Below the pieces are notes generated by a model. The model searched no databases. It was not told the origin of the DNA and saw nothing but the letters and a program-made list of their open reading frames with translations. DNA of 64,000 nt from Nitratireductor aquimarinus (GTDB lineage: Bacteria > Pseudomonadota > Alphaproteobacteria > Rhizobiales > Rhizobiaceae): positions 496,001-560,000 of the forward strand of contig NZ_JAFKDE010000003.1 of assembly GCF_017255295.1 (NCBI RefSeq), read 5' to 3'. The position numbers and the translations under genes are program-made. Positions 47,828-56,254 of this stretch are shown here, in pieces. Every line of letters starts with the position of its first letter. Position 1 is the first letter of the stretch.

Positions 47828-48214
47828 TCAGGTGTTGACGCCGAGCTCGGCAAGGCGCTCCACGCAGGACTCTTCCGCGCGGCTTAACTCATCGAGCGTG
47901 TCTTCCAGATCACGGCGCTTCTGGCGCAGATCCTGCTGCTTTTCCGAAATGCGCGCCAGCATGAGCTTGAGCTGGCCAATCTCGCCGGGCGGCGCCTTGT
48001 AGACATCGATGATCTCGCGGATTTCGGCGATGGAAAAACCGATGCTGCGCCCGCGCAGGATCTGGCGCACCAGATGCCGGTCGGACGGGCGGTAAAGACG
48101 GGTGCGCCCACGACGCACGGGCTTGATCAGCCCTTCATCCTCATAGAAGCGAAGCGTTCTGGTGGATATGCCGAACTCACGCGTCAGCTCGGTGATGGAA
48201 TAATAGTCGCGCAT
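47828..48214 (-). CDS. MerR-family regulator, LiuR-like
   Basis: The 128-residue protein has the MerR winged HTH (Tyr-Ser-Ile-Thr-Glu-Leu-Thr-Arg-Glu-Phe-Gly-Ile-Ser-Thr-Arg-Thr-Leu-Arg-Phe) and a dimer coiled-coil, with Cys near the end. It resembles LiuR, the regulator of branched-chain amino-acid breakdown. It has no metal-binding Cys set like true MerR. A Thr-Thr-Ala-Cys-like DNA box (48401-48416) lies about 190 bp upstream; see findings. No branched-chain catabolic genes are nearby. Confidence 0.85.
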   Translation of the reverse strand: MRDYYSITELTREFGISTRTLRFYEDEGLIKPVRRGRTRLYRPSDRHLVRQILRGRSIGFSIAEIREIIDVYKAPPGEIGQLKLMLARISEKQQDLRQKRRDLEDTLDELSRAEESCVERLAELGVNT

Positions 48215-48658
48215 GGCTTTTCGCCCTTTGCTTCCGGCCCCCTGCCCGGTCGTTCATCAACCGGCGCCCCCAGGAATATGCCGCGATTTATCGTGTTCGA
48301 CAGAAAGCCGATCACACCGGACCGGTTCACCATCAAGACCCGCCATCCATTTCGGTCGATTCCCTTAAAGCATGCAGCGGGCGCGTAAACTGCCACGGCC
48401 CTTACGTAAAAGTCAATTTTTCGTTGTGCACCATTACTCTTTAGACAGGAGAGACACTTGTGCTGTCGTGCTCCAGGCTTTGTGCTGGCGGGACATACGG
48501 CCCGTATGCCATGGCGGGGCGCGCGGGCATGGACAGGCATGACAGGGCGACTGGCCCTACGGTGGCGCATCGCCACGCGCTATGAGAATAACTGTTCAGG
48601 ATCGAGCCTGTTTCGGCAGGCGCGCATGAACGCCTCTCACGAGCAAGGATGACAAGAC
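48215..48658. other. Long intergenic stretch between MerR and MFS genes
   Basis: This 444 bp gap holds the divergent promoters of the MerR gene (minus) and the MFS carrier (plus). A TTACGTAA-containing box lies at 48401-48416. A short plus-strand frame of 64 codons has no coding character that I can support. Otherwise I see nothing. Confidence 0.55.
48401..48416 (-). promoter_or_regulatory. Candidate LiuR-type operator
   Basis: Minus strand reads TTGACTTTTACGTAAG: a perfect TTACGTAA palindrome and a TTGACT -35-like box. It resembles LiuR-family boxes and could be an operator for the MerR-type gene downstream or for the MFS gene. Confidence 0.4.
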
Positions 48659-49909
48659 GTGCATTTGCGCAGCTTCTACAGCGCCGGCGACAACGCGATC
48701 GACGGACCCTATGCCTGGTTCCGGATGACGATCGCGATCCTGATCGGCACCTTCGGCACTGTGGGGCTCTGGGCCTTTGTCGTGGTTCTGCCGCCCATTC
48801 AGGCGGAGTTCGGCGTTGACCGCGCGGCGGCATCCCTGCCCTATACAAGCGCGATGGTCGGATTTGCGCTGGGCAATGTGCTTCTTGGGCGCTTTGCCGA
48901 CCGGACCGGCGTGGCGATGCCGGTGGCGATTGCCGGTGCGGCGCTGGGCGCAGGCTTCATCCTCTCCAGTTTCACGACCGCGCTCTGGCAGTTTGTCATC
49001 CTTCAGGTTCTGATCGGACTGGGCGGCGCGGCCTGTTTCGGGCCGCTTCTGGCGGACATTTCGCACTGGTTCGAAAAGCGCCGCGGCATCGCGGTGGCGG
49101 CTGTGGCCTGCGGCAATTACCTGTCCGGTGTCCTGTGGCCGACCGTCATCAAGCTTGCGCTGGAACACACGAGCTGGCGCGTGACCTTTCTGGGCATCGG
49201 CATTTTCTGCATTGTCAGCATCGTGCCGCTGGCGCTCCTGATGCGCGCAAAGCCTGTCGTGCAGGAGGCGGATGAAATGCCGGGCGCACAGGCGCGGCGG
49301 CCGGGCGGACGACGCCCCATCGACCTGTCGCCCCGCGCGCTTCAGAGCCTGCTCGTTTTGGCCGGTCTCGGCTGCTGTGTCGCCATGTCGATGCCACAGG
49401 TGCACATCGTCGCCTACTGCATCGATCTGGGCTACGACATTGCGCGTGGCGCGGAAATGCTGTCGCTGATGCTGGGCGCGGGCATTGCAAGCCGCCTGAT
49501 CTCCGGCGTGCTCGCAGACAAAATCGGCGGCGTGCCGACACTGTTGCTCGGCTCCGTGCTACAGGGCCTTTCGCTGCTTCTCTACATTCCGTTCAACGGG
49601 CTCGCTTCGCTCTACATGGTGTCGTTCATTTTCGGCCTGTCGCAGGGCGGCATCATTCCGAGCTACGCGATCATCGTGCGCGAATATCTGCCGGCGCGCG
49701 AAGCGGGCCAGCGCATGGGCGTGGTGATCATGGCGACCATTATCGGCATGGCGCTGGGCGGCTGGATGTCGGGCTGGATCTACGATCTGACCGGCTCCTA
49801 CCAGGCGGCGTTCCTCAACGGGATCGCATGGAACCTGGGCAATGTGGCCATCGCGTTTTTCATTCTCTATCGCGCGCGCCGCTCGGCCATGGCAGCCGTT
49901 CCGGCCTGA
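48659..49909 (+). CDS. MFS transporter (OFA/monocarboxylate type)
   Basis: The 416-residue protein has 12 predicted helices. Gly-Arg-Phe-Ala-Asp-Arg-Thr-Gly and Gly-Val-Leu-Ala-Asp-Lys-Ile-Gly-Gly fit the motif A repeats. The sequence most resembles the oxalate/formate antiporter and monocarboxylate group. It starts at GTG 48659 with AAGGA 9 bp upstream. Its stop runs into a rhizobial repeat. The substrate is probably a small organic acid but that is inference. Confidence 0.82.
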   Translation: MHLRSFYSAGDNAIDGPYAWFRMTIAILIGTFGTVGLWAFVVVLPPIQAEFGVDRAAASLPYTSAMVGFALGNVLLGRFADRTGVAMPVAIAGAALGAGFILSSFTTALWQFVILQVLIGLGGAACFGPLLADISHWFEKRRGIAVAAVACGNYLSGVLWPTVIKLALEHTSWRVTFLGIGIFCIVSIVPLALLMRAKPVVQEADEMPGAQARRPGGRRPIDLSPRALQSLLVLAGLGCCVAMSMPQVHIVAYCIDLGYDIARGAEMLSLMLGAGIASRLISGVLADKIGGVPTLLLGSVLQGLSLLLYIPFNGLASLYMVSFIFGLSQGGIIPSYAIIVREYLPAREAGQRMGVVIMATIIGMALGGWMSGWIYDLTGSYQAAFLNGIAWNLGNVAIAFFILYRARRSAMAAVPA

Positions 49910-49955
49910 GCAATACCGGGCGGAAAAGCGGTTCCCACTTTTCCTGGAACTGCTC
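49908..49955. repeat. Rhizobial intergenic repeat, copy after MFS gene
   Basis: GAGCAATACC at 49908-49917, the GCGGTTCCCACTTTTCC core and GGAACTGCTC at the end form an imperfect hairpin. It overlaps the TGA of the MFS gene and lies 2 bp from the mgtE stop. It probably acts as terminator for both convergent genes. Confidence 0.65.
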
Positions 49956-49957
49956 TA

Positions 49958-51373
49958 TTAGACGCCGAACCACCAGGTCGCCAGACCAAGGAAGGCGAAG
50001 AAGCCCACCACATCCGTCACGGCCGTCACGAAGACGGCCGAGGCGACGGCCGGATCGGCGCCCACCCGGTCGAGCAGAAGCGGGATGAGAATGCCGCCAA
50101 GCGCCGCCACGAACATGTTGATGATCATGGCGGCGGCGATGATGCCGCCCAGATTGTAATCCTGGAACCATGCGGCGGCGACAGCGCCGATCAAAATCGC
50201 GAAAACGATGCCGTTGAACACGCCGACGCCCATCTCACGACGGATGATGCGGCCGGCATTGTAGATATCGATGTCGCGGGTGGCGAGCGCGCGCACTGTG
50301 ACCGTCATGGTCTGCGAGCCGGCATTGCCGCCCATGCCGGCGACGATGGGCATCAGGATGGCGAGCGCCACCACTTTTTCGATTGTGTCGTCGAACAGGC
50401 CGATCACCGACGCAGCAAGGAAAGCGGTGATGAGGTTCACCATCAGCCATGGCACGCGCGAGCGCGCAGCCGTCCACACGCGGTCGGAGAGTTCTTCATC
50501 ACCCACGCCGCCAAGGCGCAGAAGATCCTCCTCGGCCTCCTGCTGGATGACGTCGACCACGTCATCAATGGTCAGGACACCCACGAGGCGCTCATTGTCG
50601 TCCACGACGGCGGCGGACAGAAGATCGTATTTTTCAAAGATCTGCGCCGCCTCTTCCTGATCCATCGTGGCCGGGATGGCGTGGCGCGTCTCCCGCATGA
50701 TGTCTTCGATCTTGGTGCCCCGCCCGGTGCGCAGGATGCGGTCGAGATCGACGGCGCCCACGAGGCGGAAGGTCGGATCGATGACGAATATCTGCGAAAA
50801 GCTCTCCGGAAGGTTCTGCTCCTCGCGCATGTAGTCGATGGTCTGGCCGACGGTCCAGAACGGCGGCACGGCGACGAATTCCGTCTGCATGCGCCGGCCG
50901 GCGGTTTCATCCGGGTAGCCAAGCGACCGGCGCAGCCGCACCCGCTCGGTGAACGGAAGCTGGGCGAGAATCTCGTCCTGATCGGACTGTTCCAGATCTT
51001 CCAGGATATAGACGGCGTCATCCGAATCGAGCTGTTCGACGGCGCGCGCGACCTGCGCATTGGGCAGGTTTTCGAGAATTTCGAGACGGATCGCCTCATC
51101 GACCTCGGTGAGCGCCGTATAGTCGAAATCGTCGCCCATCAGCACGACCAGCGCGAGGCGCTGATCCGGCAGGAGGGCTTCGAGCAGATCGCCGATTTCG
51201 GACTGGTGGAGCGAACTCACCTCTTGTCTGAGGGTGATCGTGTCTCGGTCGGCTATGGCTGCGCCGATATGGGCCAGGAACGGCGCGGAGACGACGCCAT
51301 CCTCGTCATAAATGCCCAGACCGTCGGCGGCTTCCGCCCCGGTTTTCTCGTCCAGTCCTTCAGGCTCGCTCAA
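49958..51373 (-). CDS. mgtE: Magnesium transporter MgtE
   Basis: The 471-residue channel has an acidic MgtE N domain (about 45-150, Leu-Pro-x-x-Gln-Arg-Leu-Ala-Leu-Val), a CBS pair (about 155-280), and five membrane helices with the pore segment Gly-Gly-Asn-Ala-Gly-Ser-Gln-Thr-Met-Thr-Val. CBS and N domains close the pore when cytosolic Mg is high. It has its own promoter in the upstream gap, where no M-box is visible. Convergent with the MFS gene. Confidence 0.95.
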   Translation of the reverse strand: MSEPEGLDEKTGAEAADGLGIYDEDGVVSAPFLAHIGAAIADRDTITLRQEVSSLHQSEIGDLLEALLPDQRLALVVLMGDDFDYTALTEVDEAIRLEILENLPNAQVARAVEQLDSDDAVYILEDLEQSDQDEILAQLPFTERVRLRRSLGYPDETAGRRMQTEFVAVPPFWTVGQTIDYMREEQNLPESFSQIFVIDPTFRLVGAVDLDRILRTGRGTKIEDIMRETRHAIPATMDQEEAAQIFEKYDLLSAAVVDDNERLVGVLTIDDVVDVIQQEAEEDLLRLGGVGDEELSDRVWTAARSRVPWLMVNLITAFLAASVIGLFDDTIEKVVALAILMPIVAGMGGNAGSQTMTVTVRALATRDIDIYNAGRIIRREMGVGVFNGIVFAILIGAVAAAWFQDYNLGGIIAAAMIINMFVAALGGILIPLLLDRVGADPAVASAVFVTAVTDVVGFFAFLGLATWWFGV

Positions 51374-51730
51374 ATGGTCCTCCCTGGCTGGGAATTGCGG
51401 CTTTGTGAACGGGCACGGCCCTCATCCGGCAATACAGAGGCGCGCGCCGCACGGCAACCGCGACAGGGCGCTTTCCGCCAGAGAAATTCCGCCCGGGCCC
51501 CGCCCCTGCCTGAGGAGCGGTCACACGTCTGCCAGAACAATAATGCCGGTGAATTGGCATTGTTCCCCCTGGGGTTCCCCCTGGGTTTCCCCTTGGGGTT
51601 CCCACCGGGGACGGGGCAAAACACTCTTCTTTTGCATCACCTCGCCTTGAAATCCGCAGCGAAACGGACATGTGATCTGCACGGAAGCACGCAGCCACCT
51701 CCCCTCAAGAACATCAATACGGATCAAACC
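51374..51730. other. Intergenic stretch, mgtE to tspO, with 12-bp tandem repeats
   Basis: The 357 bp gap holds the divergent promoters of mgtE and tspO. It contains four 12-bp repeats at 51562-51609 and a small hairpin just before (AATGCC/GGCATT, 51542-51561). No gene is supported. Confidence 0.6.
51562..51609 (+). repeat. Four tandem 12-bp repeats
   Basis: The units GTTCCCCCTGGG, GTTCCCCCTGGG, TTTCCCCTTGGG and GTTCCCACCGGG follow each other exactly. Each unit contains a CCCxxGGG palindrome. They lie between divergent promoters and are not part of a gene. Confidence 0.8.
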
Positions 51731-52183
51731 ATGCCCATCATTCGCGTCCTGCCAGTCTTTCTGCTTCTCGTTGTCGGCGCGGGTCTCGCCATCGGATACA
51801 TCACCGCGCCCGGCCCCTGGTATGCGGCGCTGGCAAAGCCGGCCTTCAACCCGCCAAACTGGGTGTTCGCGCCGGTCTGGACCATTCTCTATGTGCTGAT
51901 CGCGGTGGCGGGCGCACGGACATGGCAGCGCGCACGGCATGGCATGGCGATGCGGCTCTGGTGGCTTCAGCTCGTCTTGAACTTCGCCTGGTCGCCGGCC
52001 TTCTTCGTGCTGCATCAGGTGGGGCTCGCCCTGCTGATCATCCTGCTTCTGGCGGCAACGATCACCGCCTTCATTGCAGCAAGCTGGCGCTCGGACCGTG
52101 CATCGGCGCTGATGTTCCTGCCCTATGCGGCATGGGTGTTCTTCGCGGCCCTTCTGAACGGGGCCATTCTCTCGCTCAACTGA
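51731..52183 (+). CDS. tspO: TspO/MBR family protein
   Basis: The 150-residue protein has five helices and the TspO signature: Trp-Tyr-Ala-Ala-Leu-Ala-Lys-Pro-Ala-Phe-Asn-Pro-Pro-Asn-Trp-Val-Phe-Ala-Pro-Val-Trp. Phe-Ala-Trp-Ser-Pro and Leu-Pro-Tyr-Ala-Ala-Trp-Val follow. TspO proteins bind porphyrins and affect tetrapyrrole levels and stress response. The ATG at 51731 has no strong site (GGATCAAACC). It stands alone. Confidence 0.93.
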   Translation: MPIIRVLPVFLLLVVGAGLAIGYITAPGPWYAALAKPAFNPPNWVFAPVWTILYVLIAVAGARTWQRARHGMAMRLWWLQLVLNFAWSPAFFVLHQVGLALLIILLLAATITAFIAASWRSDRASALMFLPYAAWVFFAALLNGAILSLN

Positions 52184-52225
52184 GCCTCCCTGTCGAAACG
52201 CGGCCCGGCACACTACATAAGGGCC

Positions 52226-52519
52226 ATGAGCGCATTTCTGAAAGACGGGTTACGCATTGCCGGCATGGCCTTCGCATTGGCAGCGGCGGCCGTGGCGGCT
52301 GCAATGTCGGTTCATGCGGCAGAAGACACGAAGACGCTGAGCGAGGCGGAACGCGCCCGACAGGAGCGCGCCGAAAGCGAGGCCGAACGGACCCGTGACC
52401 TGATGGACGACCAGCATCGCGATTGGCTGCGCCAGCAGCAGGACCTCAAATACCGCATCCAGCCGGTGCAACCGGATCTGGATGTTCCGATCTACACGGC
52501 CCCGCCGCGGCTTTACTAG
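52226..52519 (+). CDS. Small exported charged-helix protein
   Basis: The 97-residue protein has a signal peptide ending near HAA, then a helical, highly charged region (Glu-Arg-Ala-Arg-Gln-Glu-Arg-Ala) and a Pro-rich tail. It is probably periplasmic. No family is recognised. It lies 42 bp after tspO and may be in the same transcript. Converges on proX. Confidence 0.6.
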   Translation: MSAFLKDGLRIAGMAFALAAAAVAAAMSVHAAEDTKTLSEAERARQERAESEAERTRDLMDDQHRDWLRQQQDLKYRIQPVQPDLDVPIYTAPPRLY

Positions 52520-52545
52520 ATCGCCGCGCCTTCATCCGGACCCAC

Positions 52546-52576
52546 AAAAAACCACGCGCCGTTTCCAGCGCGTGGT
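52546..52576 (-). terminator. Rho-independent terminator of the proVWX operon
   Basis: ACCACGCGC and GCGCGTGGT pair across an 8-base loop, followed on the minus strand by six Ts. It lies after the proX stop. Confidence 0.9.
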
Positions 52577-52623
52577 CTCGAATTGTGCCGTGTCAGGCAA
52601 GCGCGCCTGACTGCGCCGATTTC

Positions 52624-53634
52624 TTAGTCGACAGCCTTGCGGGCTTCTTCGAGCCAGCCATCAACCATTTCGCGGTTCTTCTCAATCCAGTCCGAAGCCT
52701 GCTTCTTGATGTCTTCGGGGCTGTCCGCACCGTCATTCATCGCAGAGTTCTGGGCGAAGATGTCTTCAAGCGGGATCGAAGCCGTCTTGAGAACCGCGGC
52801 AACAGCCGGGTTTTCCTCAAGGAACTTGGAGTTTGCGACCGGCACGATGTCGTTCGCCTCAAAGCCCATCACGCAGGGGTCGGCCACACAGGACGCGATG
52901 CCGGCAGCTGCGTTCTCTTCGGTGGCTTCCTCGGGAACCTGAATCCAGACAACGTCTTCACCGAGCTTCAGCTCGTTGACGGTCCAGTTCGGCGTCCAGG
53001 TGTAGAACAGGATCGGCTCGCCGCTGTCATGGGCGGCAACCGCATCGGCCATGGAAGCCGAATAGCTCGCCTTGATCTCGTTGATGTGATCCTTGAGGCC
53101 GTACTCGGTCAGGTGACCTTCAATGGCAACCTCACAGCCCCAGCCGGGCGGGCAGGCAACCAGATCGGCCTTGCCATCGCCATCACGGTCGAACGCTTCC
53201 TTGACCTCGTCGCGCTTGAAATCGTCAAGCGTCTTGATGTCGAACTTCTCGGCGGACGCCTTGTCCACCAGATAGCCCTGAAGCGCGCCGCCAGCGGCAA
53301 CGGCGCCGATGATCTCGGCGGACTCTTCAAAGGCCGGGCGATAGGTGTCATGGATCGGGAACCAGCCATTCACCCAGAGATCGACGTCGCCATAGCCGAC
53401 GGCCTGGTAGAAGGGCGGGTTGTCGAGCGTGGTCGGGCCATCGACAGTGTAGCCGAGCTCCTCGAACAGCTGCTTGTAGATCTCGGAGTGGAACCAGCCG
53501 GTGTCCCAGGTGGCCTGGGCCATCTTGATCGTCTTGCCTTCGCCAGGCGCGTCTGCGGCCATTGCCGGCATGGCGACGGAGCCGAGCAGCGCCAGGGCTG
53601 CGATTGCGGGGATGCTTTTCTTAAGACCAGTCAT
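52624..53634 (-). CDS. proX: Glycine betaine/proline ABC substrate-binding protein
   Basis: The 336-residue protein has a signal peptide ending AMA-AD and the OpuAC fold. Trp43, Trp47 and the Val-Asn-Gly-Trp-Phe motif near 88-92 may form the aromatic box that binds quaternary ammonium groups. Asp149-Arg-Asp-Gly-Asp-Gly-Lys-Ala-Asp157 looks like an EF-hand calcium loop, and Cys pairs at 161/167 follow. It feeds ProWV. It is the last gene of the operon, separated from proW by a stem-loop. Confidence 0.92.
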   Translation of the reverse strand: MTGLKKSIPAIAALALLGSVAMPAMAADAPGEGKTIKMAQATWDTGWFHSEIYKQLFEELGYTVDGPTTLDNPPFYQAVGYGDVDLWVNGWFPIHDTYRPAFEESAEIIGAVAAGGALQGYLVDKASAEKFDIKTLDDFKRDEVKEAFDRDGDGKADLVACPPGWGCEVAIEGHLTEYGLKDHINEIKASYSASMADAVAAHDSGEPILFYTWTPNWTVNELKLGEDVVWIQVPEEATEENAAAGIASCVADPCVMGFEANDIVPVANSKFLEENPAVAAVLKTASIPLEDIFAQNSAMNDGADSPEDIKKQASDWIEKNREMVDGWLEEARKAVD

Positions 53635-53696
53635 AACAAGCAGTCTCCTTTATGTGATTTTCAGTGGTGGCAGCGAATGGAGCCGCTGCCGCAAGA

Positions 53697-53720
53697 GCGG
53701 AACGCGCAATTGCGTTCCGC
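53697..53720 (-). other. Intercistronic stem-loop, proW-proX
   Basis: GCGGAACGC (53697-53705) pairs perfectly with GCGTTCCGC (53712-53720) across a 6-base loop. No T run follows. Such stems often fix unequal mRNA amounts within a transporter operon. Confidence 0.6.
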
Positions 53721-53735
53721 AGAGCGGGTCTCGCC

Positions 53736-54668
53736 TCAGGCGGCTTTGCCCGCTTGCTCTTCCTTGACCGGCTTGCCGAGCCCGAACATCGAGCGCAGCG
53801 TCTGCCAGAGCGAAGGCGTCTGCACGGCTTTCTTTTCGCCGAGCGACTGAGTGATGCGATCGAGAATGATCGCGAGAAGCACGATGCCGATGCCGCCGGC
53901 CGTTGCCGCGCCCACATTGAGGCGTCCAAGGCCGGTGTAGACCGTGAGGCCGAGACCGCCCGCGCCGATGAGCGCGGCGATGACGACCATGGAAAGCGCC
54001 AGCATCAGGGTCTGGTTGAGGCCCGCCATGATGGTGCGAAGCGCCAGCGGGAACTGGACCTCCCACAGCATCTGCGAACGGGTGGAACCGAACGCCTCGG
54101 CCGCCTCGATCAGGTCGGCGCGCACATTGCGGATGCCGAGATTGGTGAGACGGATGATGGGCGGCAGCGCAAAGATGATGGTGGCGATGATGCCCGGCAC
54201 CATGCCCACACCGAACAGCATCACGATCGGCACCAGATACACGAAGGACGGGATCGTCTGCATGATGTCGAGGATCGGACGCACGACAAGCAGGACACGG
54301 TCGCTGCGCGCCGCCCAGATGCCGATGGGAATGCCGATCACGGCGCAGAAGAACACCGAGGTGATGATCATGGACAGCGTGGTCATCGTTTCCGCCCACA
54401 GGCCGATCATGTCGATGAAGACCAGCGCGATGAGCGTGAAGATTGCCACGCCACGACCGGCCGTGCGGTCGGCGATCACGGTCAGGATGGCCGTGAAGAC
54501 CAGCATGGGCAGCCAGTGGAAGAAGGCGTCGAGCCAGCCCAGAACAACGGTGACCGGCACCTGCAGGCTTCTGAAGAAGGGGCGGAAATTCGGCACGAGG
54601 AAATCGCGCACGAAGCTGTTCACCCAGTCGTCGAGCGGGATCTGAACGAGGTCAGCGGGGCTAATCAT
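53736..54668 (-). CDS. proW: Glycine betaine/proline ABC permease
   Basis: The 310-residue permease has about six to seven helices and the BPD_transp_1 loop Glu-Ala-Ala-Glu-Ala-Phe-Gly-Ser-Thr-Arg-Ser-Gln-Met-Leu-Trp-Glu-Val-Gln-Phe-Pro-Leu-Ala-like EAA motif that contacts ATPase ProV. It overlaps proV by 4 bp. Together with ProV and ProX it imports compatible solutes under osmotic stress. Confidence 0.93.
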   Translation of the reverse strand: MISPADLVQIPLDDWVNSFVRDFLVPNFRPFFRSLQVPVTVVLGWLDAFFHWLPMLVFTAILTVIADRTAGRGVAIFTLIALVFIDMIGLWAETMTTLSMIITSVFFCAVIGIPIGIWAARSDRVLLVVRPILDIMQTIPSFVYLVPIVMLFGVGMVPGIIATIIFALPPIIRLTNLGIRNVRADLIEAAEAFGSTRSQMLWEVQFPLALRTIMAGLNQTLMLALSMVVIAALIGAGGLGLTVYTGLGRLNVGAATAGGIGIVLLAIILDRITQSLGEKKAVQTPSLWQTLRSMFGLGKPVKEEQAGKAA

Positions 54669-55918
54669 GGGCGGTCTCCTTCGCTGGCGGACTGCCGGGC
54701 TTCGGCGTCTTCCGCCGGAACCGCCGTTTCGTCGTTCTCGTCGCCCGAAAGCTGCGAGAACACCGCCTGCGCCTCGATGACGCCGGCAAGCCGGCCGCGC
54801 TTGTCGGCAACGGCGATCGGGTAGCCGGCGCTCGCTGCGCCATAAAGTTCGTTGAGCGGGGTTTCGCGCTCGACGGTCGGAACCTCGGTGACCATCACTT
54901 CGGAAAGATCGGTCCGGCCCTCCTCGCGTGCGGCAACCGCCAGCTCCTGATAGGTGACGAGGCCGGCGATGCGGTCCTTGTCGACCACGTAGAGCGCATT
55001 GCGATTGTGCTCTTCCATGAGCTCAAGCGCCTTTTCCGCCGCGCCCTTTTCACCAAGCTCGACCGTGATCGGGCGTTCTGCCACATGGGCGGCGTCGAAC
55101 ACGCGGCCGCGATCAATGTCGGCAACAAAGGCGGCGACGTACTCGTCAGCCGGGTTGTCGACGATTTCCTGCGCGGTGCCCACCTGGACGAACTCGCCAT
55201 CCTTCATGATGGCGATCTTGTCACCGAGGAGCAGCGCCTCGTTGAGATCGTGGGTGATGAAGATGATGGTCTTCTTGAGCTTCTTCTGAAGGTGCAGGAG
55301 CTCTTCCTGCATCTCGCGGCGAATGAGCGGATCAAGCGCGCCGAAAGGCTCGTCCATGAGCAGGATCTGCGGATCGGTGGCGAGACCGCGCGCCAGGCCG
55401 ACGCGCTGCTGCATGCCACCCGACAGTTCGCTGGGGAAGCTGTCCGCATAGGCGGCAAGCCCGACCTGCTCCAGCGCCGCCAGCGCCTTCTTGCGCCGTT
55501 CGGCAGCGCCCTCGCCCTTGATCTTGAGGCCGTATGCGACATTGTCGGCAACGGTCTTGTGCGGGAAAAGCGCGAAATGCTGGAAGACCATGGTGATCTT
55601 TTCGCGGCGCACCTTGCGCAGCCGGTCTGCCGAGCAGCTGGCGACGTCATCATCGTCGATGAGGATCTTGCCGTATGTGGGGGCAATCAGACCGTTCAGC
55701 GTGCGGACAAGTGTCGACTTGCCCGAGCCGGACAGGCCCATAACCACAAAAATTTCGCCCTCACCAACATCGAAACTGACATCCTGGACACCAACGGTTT
55801 GTCCCGTTGCTTCGAAAATCTCGATTTTCGACTTGCCCTCTTTCAGACCTTCGAGCGCCTGTTCTGGATTATCTCCAAATATCTTGTAAACATTCTCGAC
55901 CCTTAGCTTGGGTTTCAT
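54665..55918 (-). CDS. proV: Glycine betaine/proline ABC ATPase
   Basis: The 417-residue ATPase has Walker A Gly-Leu-Ser-Gly-Ser-Gly-Lys-Ser-Thr, signature Leu-Ser-Gly-Gly-Met-Gln-Gln-Arg, Walker B Ile-Leu-Leu-Met-Asp-Glu-Pro, and a C-terminal CBS pair that in OpuA senses ionic strength. It is the first gene of the operon. AAGAGGA lies before the ATG, and a promoter with an inverted repeat is upstream. Confidence 0.95.
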   Translation of the reverse strand: MKPKLRVENVYKIFGDNPEQALEGLKEGKSKIEIFEATGQTVGVQDVSFDVGEGEIFVVMGLSGSGKSTLVRTLNGLIAPTYGKILIDDDDVASCSADRLRKVRREKITMVFQHFALFPHKTVADNVAYGLKIKGEGAAERRKKALAALEQVGLAAYADSFPSELSGGMQQRVGLARGLATDPQILLMDEPFGALDPLIRREMQEELLHLQKKLKKTIIFITHDLNEALLLGDKIAIMKDGEFVQVGTAQEIVDNPADEYVAAFVADIDRGRVFDAAHVAERPITVELGEKGAAEKALELMEEHNRNALYVVDKDRIAGLVTYQELAVAAREEGRTDLSEVMVTEVPTVERETPLNELYGAASAGYPIAVADKRGRLAGVIEAQAVFSQLSGDENDETAVPAEDAEARQSASEGDRP

Positions 55919-56254
55919 GGTTCCTCTTGATTGATTATTTTATGGAAAATGAAATACAGGTAGAACACCTGCTCAATATTTCACATATCCCTGCACTCAG
56001 GCGGAGCGCTGAGAGACTTAAGTCTTCCTCGCGCATGATGTGAAAATACCATACATGGCTAAAGACATAACGTGCGATATTACGAATCGCAACAGTGAGT
56101 GAAAATTAATTCAGCATCGAATTATCCTGAACCATGCTCAGAAAGCCGGAACGCGCCGCGCTGGCGGGCGTTCCTTTCGGCCAGATGAACTGTTAGGGAT
56201 AGACACGCGGGGGGCGCCTGCGACGCAGCAAACGCACCAGTGAAGGGATGAAGA
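55919..56254. other. AT-rich regulatory gap before proV
   Basis: This 336 bp stretch is the most AT-rich of the window. It has the CAGGT/ACCTG inverted repeat, a perfect 12-bp palindrome AGACTTAAGTCT at 56014-56025, and the leader of the small membrane gene on the other strand. No further gene is seen. Confidence 0.6.
55957..55976 (-). promoter_or_regulatory. Candidate promoter/operator of proVWX
   Basis: On the minus strand a TTGAGC -35-like box (55976-55971) is followed by CAGGT-N5-ACCTG, a perfect inverted repeat (55957-55971). This would sit between the -35 and -10 elements, about 40 bp before the proV ATG. No clear -10 is present. Operator role is inferred. Confidence 0.4.

Noticed and set aside
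48458-48652. 64-codon plus-strand frame before the MFS gene
   Set aside because: No ribosome site, atypical residue use and no domain; it is most likely leader DNA.
51360-51698. Open frames in both strands with Gly-Asn-Pro or Ser-Pro-Trp repeats
   Set aside because: The repeated residues come from the 12-bp DNA tandem repeat, not from a protein; there is no ribosome site or codon bias.
51374-51730. A magnesium riboswitch (M-box) before mgtE
   Set aside because: I could not find the conserved M-box helices or loops in this gap; the only structure is the repeat block and a short hairpin.
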